Source: Gammaproteobacteria bacterium
Lineage (GTDB): Bacteria > Pseudomonadota > Gammaproteobacteria > Pseudomonadales > Oleiphilaceae
Assembly (NCBI GenBank): GCA_029268325.1
Contig: JAJUGC010000002.1
Span: forward strand, 1 to 18,549
Length of the DNA: 18,549 nt
Direction of reading: 5' to 3'
Shown here: in pieces, positions 1-8,524 of the stretch
Layout of the letters: the number at the start of each line of letters is the position of its first letter
Position numbering within the stretch: the stretch's first letter is position 1
The notes under the pieces: generated by a model
Told to the model about the DNA's origin: nothing
The model's database searches: none
Seen by the model: only the letters and a program-made list of their open reading frames with translations
Translations under genes and position numbers: made by a program

Positions 1-1560
<1,560 letters not shown>

Positions 1561-1586
1561 TGCAGTTCCTCCTTCGGTACATAACC

Positions 1587-1605
1587 GGCTGACGATGCAT
1601 CAGCC
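1587..1605 (-). promoter_or_regulatory. Small stem-loop just upstream of the thiC ribosome binding site
   Basis: GGCTGA (1587-1592) pairs with TCAGCC (1600-1605) with a seven-base loop, about a dozen bases before the thiC Shine-Dalgarno on the minus strand. Its position suggests a role in the riboswitch expression platform, but no alternative pairing with the aptamer was worked out. Confidence 0.3.
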
Positions 1606-1645
1606 TTCCAAGCCTTGAAGGGGGACCACAGAACCGGGAACTGAG

Positions 1646-1683
1646 CCAGGCGCGACGCCTCCAAAAGACATGGAGATGCCTGG
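1646..1683 (-). promoter_or_regulatory. Leader stem-loop between TPP aptamer and thiC
   Basis: CCAGGC (1646-1651) pairs with GCCTGG (1678-1683), and inside it CTCCA (1659-1663) pairs with TGGAG (1671-1675) around a seven-base loop. There is no run of T after it on the minus strand, so it does not look like a standard terminator. It may be part of the riboswitch expression platform. This is inferred from pairing only. Confidence 0.4.
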
Positions 1684-1693
1684 GCAGTGACGA

Positions 1694-1785
1694 CTCTCGT
1701 TGCCTACGCCGGTATTATCCGGATCAGGTCCACGGGTTCCAACAAATGATCTCAGCCGTACCCACAGGCACAGCACCCCGACAAG
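1694..1785 (-). promoter_or_regulatory. TPP riboswitch (THI-box aptamer) controlling thiC
   Basis: The minus strand contains the THI-box blocks in the right order: TCGGGGTGC, GGCTGAGATCAT, GGAACCCGTGGACCTGATC, CGGATAATACCGGCGTAGG. The CTGAGA core lies at 1755-1750 and the GCGTAGG block near 1710-1704. TPP aptamers bind the coenzyme and usually lower expression of thiamine genes by terminating transcription or hiding the ribosome binding site. Here the aptamer starts only about ten bases after the end of the predicted promoter and about 130 bases before the thiC start codon. The identification rests on direct motif reading. Confidence 0.95.
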
Positions 1786-1795
1786 AATTGCGATG

Positions 1796-1824
1796 AGTGT
1801 AGAGTTGAGACGGGTTATTGTCCA
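1796..1824 (-). promoter_or_regulatory. sigma70-type promoter for the thiC riboswitch transcript
   Basis: On the minus strand TGGACA (1824-1819) and TACACT (1801-1796) are separated by exactly 17 bases. They would start transcription near 1789, directly before the TPP aptamer. Position and spacing support each other; no other promoter of this quality was found in the thiC/tolC gap. Confidence 0.7.
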
Positions 1825-1835
1825 TAATGGCGGCA

Positions 1836-1931
1836 CTAAGTGAGCGACCACTGGAGGGGCTCTCCGCCTCCCTTCTCGCGATGACCGAATATGGCTGCCA
1901 TCAGGTCCAGTAGAGGTTCCGCCATTCCCAT
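1836..1931 (-). CDS. Possible 31-residue small protein upstream of thiC
   Basis: A 31-codon ORF on the minus strand starts with ATG at 1931 and ends with TAG at 1838-1836. It reads MGMAEPLLDLMAAIFGHREK followed by GGGEPLQWSLT. A consensus Shine-Dalgarno, GGAGGT at 1944-1939, lies seven bases before the ATG, which is unusual for a chance ORF. The protein has a short hydrophobic N-terminal half (LLDLMAAIF) and a charged, glycine-rich tail. I do not recognise it. It ends just upstream of the thiC promoter and lies divergent to tolC. Without homologues it may equally be chance. Confidence 0.35.
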   Translation of the reverse strand: MGMAEPLLDLMAAIFGHREKGGGEPLQWSLT

Positions 1932-1985
1932 GGTGGTGACCTCCCGCCTCTATCTGGCAGTGTTACTTTAGGAAGAAGTGAAGTT

Positions 1986-3314
1986 ATGGCACTGAAACCA
2001 TCCCTGCTTGCCTTGGCACTGGGTCTGTCCTGGGCATCTGCCCTTCAGGCCGCGGATTTGGTAACCGTCTATCAACATGCCTTGGACTACGACTCCGAAC
2101 TGGCCGCCGCCCGAGCCACCTATCAAGCCCAGGAAGAAGTCGTCAATGAAGCCCGCTCCGGCCTTTTACCCCAGGTTGGCGCCGGTGCCAGCCTGTCCCG
2201 TAACAAACGGGACAGCGACCTGGCGGGTGATAACACCTACAACAGTTTCGGCTACAGTATTGAGCTGACCCAGCCCCTGTTTCGCGCTGATACCTGGTAC
2301 CGCTACCAGGGCAGCAAGTTCGCCAGCCGCCAGGCTGCGGCGCAGTATGTCCTGGAAGAGCAAAACCTGATCCTGCGCACAGCCGACGCCTACTTTTCCG
2401 TGCTCCGTGCCGAAGAGAACCTGGCTACAACCAAAGCGGCGGAAGAGGCCTTCGAGCGCCAGTGGGAACAGGCCAAACAGCGTTTTGACGTAGGCCTGAT
2501 CGCCATTACCGAAGTTCTCGAAGCCCAGGCACTCTACGACTCTGCCAAGGTCCAGCGTATTGCCGCCGAAGGTGACCTGGCGGTGGCCCTGGAATCCCTG
2601 GAGCGTCTGACCGGACAAAGCTTTCCGATCCTGGGCAAGCTGCGGGAGGATTTCCCTGTAGTCCACCCGGAACCCAACTCCCCGGATGAATGGGTCGATA
2701 CGGCCCTGCAACAAAACCTGGAAATCCAGTCGGCCACCTTTGCGGTCGACGTGGCCCAGCAACAGCTGCGGACCAACCGTTCCCTGCACTATCCAACCCT
2801 GGATGCCTTTGCCAGCTACAGCGATGTCGACATCAGCGGCAGCTCCCGGTCGGCCGTCTTTAATGCCAGTAGCCAGAATGAGTTTTCTATTGGCCTGCAG
2901 CTCAATGTCCCCCTTTATACCGGGGGCGGCACCCAGGCAGGCGTCCGTCGGGCCCGTTTTGAGGTAGAGCGGGCGGAGCAGACCCTGACGACCGTGCGCC
3001 GCAATACCACCCTGAATATCCGTAGCCTGATGCGCACGCTGAACACCAACATCGAGTCCATCCAGGCGCGCAAACAAGCGATCCGCTCCGCGGAAAGTGC
3101 CCTGGAAGCCACCCGTGCCGGCTATCAGGTGGGAACCCGGAATATCGTGGAAGTGCTGGACGCAGAACGTCTGTACTACGAAACCCTGCGAGACTACGCC
3201 AATTCCCGTTTCGATTACGTGCTGAACAGCTTAAGGCTCAAGCAGGCGGCGGGCATCCTGACCCCTGGCGATCTTGAGCAGTTGAACCGTTGGCTGGTGG
3301 AAACGAGAAGCTAA
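1986..3314 (+). CDS. tolC: TolC-family outer membrane efflux protein
   Basis: The 442-residue product is an outer membrane channel of the TolC family, which forms trimers that carry substrates of type I secretion and multidrug efflux systems from the periplasm to the outside. Residues 1-22 are a typical signal peptide (MALKPSLLALALGLSWASAL, then QA before mature ADL). The two TolC repeats are visible: an N-terminal half with the AYFSVLRAEENLATTKAAEE helix and FDVGLIAITEVLEAQALYDS, and a C-terminal half with AGYQVGTRNIVEVLDAERLY and YVLNSLRLKQAAG. The length is close to that of mature TolC proteins. The start is supported by the signal peptide and an AGGAAGAAG ribosome binding site. No transporter partner is adjacent, so it probably serves several pumps. 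The gene symbol is by family; a different member (such as a secretion-specific channel) is possible. Confidence 0.92.
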   Translation: MALKPSLLALALGLSWASALQAADLVTVYQHALDYDSELAAARATYQAQEEVVNEARSGLLPQVGAGASLSRNKRDSDLAGDNTYNSFGYSIELTQPLFRADTWYRYQGSKFASRQAAAQYVLEEQNLILRTADAYFSVLRAEENLATTKAAEEAFERQWEQAKQRFDVGLIAITEVLEAQALYDSAKVQRIAAEGDLAVALESLERLTGQSFPILGKLREDFPVVHPEPNSPDEWVDTALQQNLEIQSATFAVDVAQQQLRTNRSLHYPTLDAFASYSDVDISGSSRSAVFNASSQNEFSIGLQLNVPLYTGGGTQAGVRRARFEVERAEQTLTTVRRNTTLNIRSLMRTLNTNIESIQARKQAIRSAESALEATRAGYQVGTRNIVEVLDAERLYYETLRDYANSRFDYVLNSLRLKQAAGILTPGDLEQLNRWLVETRS

Positions 3315-3336
3315 CAGAGCGCTTCCTGCACCTGCT

Positions 3337-3374
3337 TGCCCTCCTCTCCCCATGCTCCAGGCGGGAGAGGGGCA
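3337..3374. terminator. Hairpin between convergent tolC and waaA
   Basis: CCTCTCCC (3343-3350) pairs perfectly with GGGAGAGG (3363-3370) around a 12-base loop. Flanking TGCC (3337-3340) and GGCA (3371-3374) can extend the stem past a small bulge. It lies in the 89-base gap between two genes facing each other, where a shared terminator is expected. There is no clear T tract on either side, so the call is tentative. Confidence 0.5.
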
Positions 3375-3403
3375 GGCGGCAGCCCCCAAAGCAGAACTAG
3401 CCG

Positions 3404-4666
3404 TTACAACTGCCCGGCCACCAAGGCCACCAGCCGATCCAGCGCCCCCCGATTACGATCCACCACAGCTTGGGCACAACCGCCGATCCGCGCCCGTAGT
3501 TCCCGATCTTCCGCCAGCTCCTGCAAGCGTTCATAGAGATTCTCTGCCGACCCGACATAGATCAGCCCGCCCTCTGCCGACAGCTGGTTACAGATTTCCT
3601 GAAAGTTGAACACATGCGGCCCCATCAGCACCGGCAGTCCAAGGCTTGCCGGCTCCAGTGGATTATGACCACCCCGCTCAATGAGACTGCCACCCACAAA
3701 GGCGGCATCCGCAGCAGCGAAGAAGATCATCATCTCGCCCATGGTATCCCCCACCAAAACCTGGGTGGCACTGGTCACCGGTTCACCTGAGCTGCGTCGA
3801 GCCACAACAAAGCCCTGCTTTTTCACCAGCTCCGCCACCGCCGAGAACCGTTCGGGATGACGTGGCACCAGAATCAGCAGGGCCTCTGGATGACGCTGGC
3901 GAAGCCGCTGATGTGCCTGTAGCAGTAGTTCATCCTCCCCATCATGGGTACTGGCTGCCACCCAGACAAAGTGTGCCCCCCAACCTTGCTTGAGCGCCTG
4001 CCCTTCTGCTAGGTGCTCCGCCTTGGGCTGCATATCGAACTTGATACTGCCGGTGACCTGGACCTGCTCTTCCGCCAGCCCTAGTGACCGGAACCGCTCG
4101 GCGTCCGCCGGACCTTGTGCCGCAACCAAGCTCAGATTTTGCAGCATGGGCCGGGCTAGAAACCTGACTTTTTGGTACCCCCTTGCCGAGCGCTCAGACA
4201 AACGGGCATTGGCCAGCACCACCGGCGCACCACTCCCTCGAGCGTAATGTAAGGTGTTCGGCCACAACTCGGTTTCCATCACCACCAACAGTCGGGGCTG
4301 CAGGCGGCGCAAAAACCGTTTTACTGCACCAGGCGTGTCGTAAGGGGCATAGACATGATCCACCGAGTCGCCCAGCATGGCCCGTACCCGGTCCGAGCCT
4401 GTCGGTGTCATGGTGGTCACCATCATCGGCAGTTGCGGAAACTGCTGTTGCAGGGCCTTGATCATGGGCACGGCGGCAATGGTCTCCCCCACAGAGACGG
4501 CGTGAACCCAAATTCCCTGCTGCCGGTGAGGTGCAACCTGCACAAAACCGAACCGTTCCTGCCAGCGTTTGGCATAGGCCGGCGCTTTCCAGGCCCGGTA
4601 CAGCAGGCGCAAAAGAATGAGGGGCATCAGCAGGTAAAATAACAGGCTATAAAAAATACGGGCCAT
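3404..4666 (-). CDS. waaA: 3-deoxy-D-manno-octulosonic acid (Kdo) transferase WaaA
   Basis: WaaA (KdtA) transfers Kdo from CMP-Kdo to the lipid A precursor at the inner face of the cytoplasmic membrane, the first step of LPS core assembly. The 420-residue protein has the N-terminal membrane anchor at residues 5-22 (FYSLLFYLLMPLILLRLL), the conserved WVHAVSVGE segment with the expected catalytic glutamate at 61, METELWPN, the GSIKFD motif and the nucleotide-site sequence GGHNPLEPASLGLPVLMGP. The length matches the family (about 425). The start at 4666 fits the standard N-terminus MARIFYSLL, although no strong Shine-Dalgarno is seen. It is transcribed alone, divergent from the FAD oxidoreductase gene and convergent with tolC. 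Whether it adds one or two Kdo residues cannot be told from sequence. Confidence 0.96.
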   Translation of the reverse strand: MARIFYSLLFYLLMPLILLRLLYRAWKAPAYAKRWQERFGFVQVAPHRQQGIWVHAVSVGETIAAVPMIKALQQQFPQLPMMVTTMTPTGSDRVRAMLGDSVDHVYAPYDTPGAVKRFLRRLQPRLLVVMETELWPNTLHYARGSGAPVVLANARLSERSARGYQKVRFLARPMLQNLSLVAAQGPADAERFRSLGLAEEQVQVTGSIKFDMQPKAEHLAEGQALKQGWGAHFVWVAASTHDGEDELLLQAHQRLRQRHPEALLILVPRHPERFSAVAELVKKQGFVVARRSSGEPVTSATQVLVGDTMGEMMIFFAAADAAFVGGSLIERGGHNPLEPASLGLPVLMGPHVFNFQEICNQLSAEGGLIYVGSAENLYERLQELAEDRELRARIGGCAQAVVDRNRGALDRLVALVAGQL

Positions 4667-4721
4667 GGGTGATCTGATTCACTTAATTGACAATGAACGA
4701 ATTTCGGGAGTTTAACGGAAT

Positions 4722-4750
4722 TTGGGTTCCAAGACTGCCCCCGCTATAAT
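4722..4750 (+). promoter_or_regulatory. Candidate promoter for the oxidoreductase pair
   Basis: A perfect TATAAT at 4745-4750 is preceded, with 17 bases between, by TTGGGT (4722-4727), a weak -35 match. It lies about 110 bases upstream of the FAD oxidoreductase start in the divergent gap with waaA. The -10 element is convincing and the -35 is not. Confidence 0.5.
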
Positions 4751-4777
4751 TGCCGCCGTTCTAGTCGGATCGAAACG

Positions 4778-4805
4778 GTCCTTTGCCAGCACGACGTCCT
4801 TTGCC
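4778..4805 (+). repeat. Short direct repeat in the leader of the oxidoreductase gene
   Basis: GTCCTTTGCC occurs at 4778-4787 and again at 4796-4805, one copy every 18 bases. It lies between the TATAAT and the start codon at 4860. It could be a binding site for a regulator or mere chance. Confidence 0.35.
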
Positions 4806-4859
4806 GTTGTCCCTGTCAGGTTCGGACGGTCCCCTGCTTCACATAGGTAACTGGCAGTT

Positions 4860-6062
4860 ATGACAGATTTAGTAACCACCGACGTAGTCGTCATCGGCGG
4901 CGGCGTCGCCGGCCTCTGGCTCAACTATCGCTTGCATCGCGCTGGATACAGCACAATCCTGCTTGAGAAAGACAGCCTCGGTGGGGGCCAGACCATTCGC
5001 TCCCAAGGCATCATCCATGGCGGCACCAAATACGCCCTTAATGGTGCCTTGACCACCGCCGCCAATGCCATTGCCGATATGCCCGCCCGCTGGCGTGCCT
5101 GCCTTGAAGGCCAAGGCGATGTTGACCTCAGTTCTGCCCGGATTTTGTCCGAGCACCATTTCATGTGGTCCAAGGCCCAGCTGGCTTCCAAGCTGACTAC
5201 CTTCTTTGCCAGCAAGGCAGTCCGCGGCCGGATTGAGTCCCTCAAGGAAAACGAGCGTCCCGAAGCCTTTCGGGACCGCCGCTTCAAAGGCACTCTCTAT
5301 GCTCTTAACGAGTTGGTGCTGGATGTCCCCAGCGTAGTGTCTGCCCTGGCAGAGCCCTTCCACGACGGCATTTACCAGTTGGATTGCAGCCAACCCGGCG
5401 TGATTGATTTCGATGGCGAGCGCATCAGGGGCATCAACATCAACGGCAAGCGCCGTAGTGTCCGTATCGAAGCGCAGTGCTACGTTTTGACGGCAGGTGA
5501 AGGTAACGAAGCCCTACTGCATGGTTCCGGCCTGCCGGGTCCCGCCATGCAACGCCGTCCCTTGCACATGGTCATGGTCAAACATGACTACCCCCACCCG
5601 ATTTTTGCCCACTGTATCGGCACGGGTTCCAAGCCGCTGCTGACCATTACCAGCCACCCGGCCGAAGACGGCAAGTTCGTCTGGTACCTGGGCGGCAATC
5701 TGGCAGAAACCGGGGTTGAACTGGCCGGCAAGGAGCAGGTGCAAAAAGCCCAAGAGCTGGTAGCAGAGCTTCTTCCCTGGGTCGATCTGGGACAGGCCCA
5801 ATGGGCCAGCTTTTTCATTAACCGGGCTGAGCCGCGCCAATCCAACCTGTTGCGTCCCGACAATGCCTTTCTGGCCCGAACTGCCAACACCCTGGTCTGC
5901 TGGCCGACCAAACTCGCGCTATCACCGGCACTCTCCGACGAGGTACTGGAGGACCTGCAGAAGCAGGGGATCACTCCTAAAGCCCATACGGACTACAGTC
6001 TTCTGGCAGGGCTCCCCCACCCCAAAGTCAGCCTCCCCGTTTGGGAGCAGATGTTCAGCTAA
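4860..6062 (+). CDS. FAD-dependent oxidoreductase, DAO / glycerol-3-phosphate dehydrogenase-like
   Basis: This 400-residue protein belongs to the D-amino-acid oxidase-type FAD superfamily. The N-terminus carries the dinucleotide-binding fold VVVIGGGVAGLWL (residues 9-21, GxGxxG at 13-18), an acidic residue at the end of the second strand (E36 in ILLEKD), and TIRSQGIIHGGTKY (45-58), resembling the FAD-contacting segment of glycerol-3-phosphate dehydrogenases. No membrane segment or signal peptide is seen. The substrate is unknown; I recall homologues next to waaA in Pseudomonas described only as probable FAD-dependent oxidoreductases. It is followed after nine bases by an aldo/keto reductase, so the two are probably cotranscribed and may act on related metabolites. 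The ATG at 4860 gives the expected start just before the Rossmann fold. Confidence 0.88.
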   Translation: MTDLVTTDVVVIGGGVAGLWLNYRLHRAGYSTILLEKDSLGGGQTIRSQGIIHGGTKYALNGALTTAANAIADMPARWRACLEGQGDVDLSSARILSEHHFMWSKAQLASKLTTFFASKAVRGRIESLKENERPEAFRDRRFKGTLYALNELVLDVPSVVSALAEPFHDGIYQLDCSQPGVIDFDGERIRGININGKRRSVRIEAQCYVLTAGEGNEALLHGSGLPGPAMQRRPLHMVMVKHDYPHPIFAHCIGTGSKPLLTITSHPAEDGKFVWYLGGNLAETGVELAGKEQVQKAQELVAELLPWVDLGQAQWASFFINRAEPRQSNLLRPDNAFLARTANTLVCWPTKLALSPALSDEVLEDLQKQGITPKAHTDYSLLAGLPHPKVSLPVWEQMFS

Positions 6063-6071
6063 GGACGCCTT

Positions 6072-6866
6072 ATGAAACGATTTCCTGTTGCAAATACCGG
6101 TGTAGAAATCTCAGCCATCGGTTTGGGCACAGTCAAACTGGGACGGGACCAAGGCGTAAAGTACCCCCAGGGTTTCCAGATTCCGGACGATGCCCAGGCT
6201 ACCCAGCTCCTGACCCTGGCCCGCGACCTGGGCATCAACCTGATCGATACGGCCCCCGCCTATGGCCGCAGCGAGGAACGCCTTGGCCCCTTACTAAGAG
6301 GACAACGGTCAGACTGGGTGATTTGCACCAAAGTGGGGGAAGAGTTTGAAAATGGACAATCCCATTTCGACTTTTCGCCGGAGCATGTCCGCTTTAGTCT
6401 GGAACGCAGCCTGAAGCGGCTGGAAACCGACTACTTGGATATTGTGCTGGTACATTCCGACGGCAATGATATGGAAATCATCCAACGCATGGGAACGCTG
6501 GAAGCCCTTGCCGAAGCCAAGCAGAGAGGGATGGTTCGCGCCATTGGCATGTCCACCAAAACCGTGGACGGCGGCATCGAAACTCTACGGCATGCCGATT
6601 TGGTGATGGCCACCTATAACCTGAATCACCGGGAAGAAGAGCCGGTTCTGGATTTCGCCCATGACCAGGGCAAGGCAGTGCTGATCAAGAAGGCTCTGGC
6701 CAGTGGGCATCTGTGCCTGCAAGACCAGGGCGACCCGGTACAGGTCAGCATGGACTTTATCTTCCGCCATCCCGGAGTCACCAGCACCATCGTGGGCACC
6801 ATTAATCCGGACCACCTACGCCACAATGTAGCGGCGGTGGAACAGGCGGTGGCCCGTTATCGCTAA
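6072..6866 (+). CDS. Aldo/keto reductase family protein
   Basis: A 264-residue aldo/keto reductase, a (beta/alpha)8 barrel enzyme that reduces carbonyls with NADPH. The catalytic tetrad can be assigned: D59 and Y64 in NLIDTAPAYG, K87 in VICTKVGE and H128 in DIVLVHSDG. The nucleotide-contact regions IGMSTKT and VLIKKALASGHL follow, and the C-terminus has the typical HPGVTSTIVGTINPDHLRHN. It is shorter than many family members (about 280-330), but nothing essential seems missing. The start is supported by AAGGACG before the ATG. It lies nine bases behind the FAD oxidoreductase in one probable transcription unit. The physiological substrate cannot be read from the sequence. Confidence 0.92.
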   Translation: MKRFPVANTGVEISAIGLGTVKLGRDQGVKYPQGFQIPDDAQATQLLTLARDLGINLIDTAPAYGRSEERLGPLLRGQRSDWVICTKVGEEFENGQSHFDFSPEHVRFSLERSLKRLETDYLDIVLVHSDGNDMEIIQRMGTLEALAEAKQRGMVRAIGMSTKTVDGGIETLRHADLVMATYNLNHREEEPVLDFAHDQGKAVLIKKALASGHLCLQDQGDPVQVSMDFIFRHPGVTSTIVGTINPDHLRHNVAAVEQAVARYR

Positions 6867-6896
6867 TTAGCGCCCTCTGGTTCCACCAAGACTCCA

Positions 6897-6925
6897 GTGG
6901 GCCTGCGCTTAAGCGTTCGGCCCAC
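6897..6925. terminator. Hairpin between the aldo/keto reductase gene and hldE
   Basis: GTGGGCC (6897-6903) pairs perfectly with GGCCCAC (6919-6925), and its loop contains the palindrome CGCTTAAGCG (6906-6915), so the whole element can fold into one long stem. It sits in the 95-base gap between two convergent genes. No T tract follows on either strand; a bidirectional terminator is the likeliest role. Confidence 0.5.
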
Positions 6926-6961
6926 CTGCCCGCAAGCTGTTCGCCAAGACGATGATCTTGG

Positions 6962-8386
6962 TTATTTTTCCCGAATCTTATTCACAATCGCCGTGGTGGA
7001 GCAGTTATCCAGGAAGTCCAGCACGGCGACTTTACCGCCATAACCCTGCACGATCTCCCAGCCCACTACCTGGTCAACACTGTAGTCGCCGCCCTTCACC
7101 AATACGTCAGGCTTGAACAGCTCCAGCAAACGCTCGGGGGTGTCGTCCTCAAAGTAGGTGACCCAGTCCACCGCTTCCAGCCCCGCCAGCACGGCCATCC
7201 GCTGCTCAACCGGGTTGATGGGACGCCCGGGCCCTTTCAGGCGGGTCACCGAAGCATCACTGTTGATCGCTACCACCAAGCGGTCGCCCAGTTTTCTGGC
7301 CTGCTCCAGATACCCTACATGGCCGGCATGGATGATATCGAAGCAGCCGTTGGTGAAGACGATTTTCTCACCCTGGGCACGGGCATCCTGCAGCGCCACG
7401 AGCAACTGTTCTTCACTCATCACGCCACGTTCTACTCCCTGCTCACGCTGCACCGCACGGCGCAGCTCAGGACCACTGACGGTCGCGGTTCCCAATTTGC
7501 CCACCACGATTCCAGCGGCCATATTGGCCAGCGCCACCGCCTGCTCAAGAGGGCTACCTGCCGCTAAAGCAGCGGCCAGCACGGAAATGACCGTATCGCC
7601 AGCGCCTGTGACATCAAACACTTCCCGGGCCCGGGCCGGCAGGTGCAATTCCGATTGCCCGGCCCGCAGCAGGGTCATCCCGTGTTCACTACGGGTCACC
7701 AGCAGGGCATCCAGCTCCAGATCACGCAGCAGTTGCTGACCTTTTTCCACCAGCTCCCGTTCATTGCGGCATGCTCCCACCACTGCCTCAAACTCGGCCA
7801 GGTTGGGCGTAATCAGGGTGGCTCCCCGGTACTTGGTAAAGTCCCGGCCTTTGGGATCGACCAGGACCGGCACGCCCTGCTGTCGCGCCAGTTGGATCAG
7901 GGCTTGGGGATCACGTAGCGCCCCTTTGCCATAATCGGACAGCACCACAGTGCCAGCCAATGGCAACTGCTTCTCAAACAGGCTTACCAGCGGACTCAAG
8001 TCGATACTCTCGAAGCTCTCCTCAAAGTCCAACCGCATCAATTGCTGATGGCGACTGATCACCCGCAGCTTGGTAATGGTGGGTACCGACTCTTCTTTCT
8101 GAAAAAGCGGCAAAATGCCCGCCGACTCAAGGCGCAACTGAAGCGCCTCAGCCTGTTCATCCGCCCCCGTCAGACCGATGACGACAGCCGCTGACCCCAG
8201 GGCCGCTGCGTTCAAGGCCACGTTAGCCGCCCCCCCGGGCCGGTCTTCCAACTGTTCGACCTTAACCACTGGCACCGGCGCTTCCGGAGAGATACGATGC
8301 GTCCCTCCGTGCCAGTATCGATCCAGCATGACATCACCAACCACCAGTACACGGCTTTGATTGAAGGCGGGAACCTGTAGCAGCAT
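6962..8386 (-). CDS. hldE: Bifunctional D-glycero-beta-D-manno-heptose-7-phosphate kinase / heptose-1-phosphate adenylyltransferase HldE
   Basis: HldE (RfaE) carries out two steps in making ADP-heptose for the LPS inner core. The N-terminal ribokinase-like domain (about residues 10-315) has RVLVVGDVMLDRYW, the ISPEAPVPVV and RPGGAANVALN substrate regions, and the anion hole DVTGAGDT (258-265) with catalytic D264. The C-terminal adenylyltransferase domain (about 340-474) has FTNGCFDIIHAGH with the HxGH motif at 353-356, and VKGGDY. I chose the ATG at 8386 (474 residues) and not the in-frame ATG at 8434, because 8386 has AGGAT seven bases upstream and matches the family N-terminus; the extra 16 residues would be unusual. 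It is a single gene on this strand, divergent from the YrbL-like gene. Confidence 0.96.
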   Translation of the reverse strand: MLLQVPAFNQSRVLVVGDVMLDRYWHGGTHRISPEAPVPVVKVEQLEDRPGGAANVALNAAALGSAAVVIGLTGADEQAEALQLRLESAGILPLFQKEESVPTITKLRVISRHQQLMRLDFEESFESIDLSPLVSLFEKQLPLAGTVVLSDYGKGALRDPQALIQLARQQGVPVLVDPKGRDFTKYRGATLITPNLAEFEAVVGACRNERELVEKGQQLLRDLELDALLVTRSEHGMTLLRAGQSELHLPARAREVFDVTGAGDTVISVLAAALAAGSPLEQAVALANMAAGIVVGKLGTATVSGPELRRAVQREQGVERGVMSEEQLLVALQDARAQGEKIVFTNGCFDIIHAGHVGYLEQARKLGDRLVVAINSDASVTRLKGPGRPINPVEQRMAVLAGLEAVDWVTYFEDDTPERLLELFKPDVLVKGGDYSVDQVVGWEIVQGYGGKVAVLDFLDNCSTTAIVNKIREK

Positions 8387-8431
8387 GGGTTTATCCTGTT
8401 GCTTGTTCGTTAGGAGAGAAAATGAGGCGAG

Positions 8432-8443
8432 CATGATATCATG
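8432..8443. promoter_or_regulatory. 12-base palindrome in the hldE / yrbL-like divergent gap
   Basis: CATGATATCATG is a perfect inverted repeat about 45 bases upstream of the hldE start, between two divergent genes. A dimeric regulator could bind here, but a palindrome of this size can arise by chance. No confident promoter was seen on either strand in 8387-8524; a TATGAT at 8473-8478 lacks a good -35. Confidence 0.25.
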
Positions 8444-8524
8444 GCTTGCCTAGATGTTGCGCATGTCAGCCCTATGATCAATGTCGTCAATTAAAGACTA
8501 ATAAGCCCGACTTTTGCCGATCCG

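Noticed and set aside
2166..3077. 303-codon minus-strand frame inside tolC
   Set aside because: The plus-strand TolC protein is intact, with signal peptide and both repeats; the antisense frame has no recognisable domain.
4712..4924. 70-codon minus-strand frame across the waaA / oxidoreductase gap
   Set aside because: It overlaps the TATAAT and the start of the FAD-binding domain on the other strand, has a low-complexity N-terminus and no ribosome binding site was seen.
8387..8434. N-terminal extension of HldE starting at ATG 8434
   Set aside because: The 16 added residues do not match the family N-terminus, and the internal ATG at 8386 has a better ribosome binding site.
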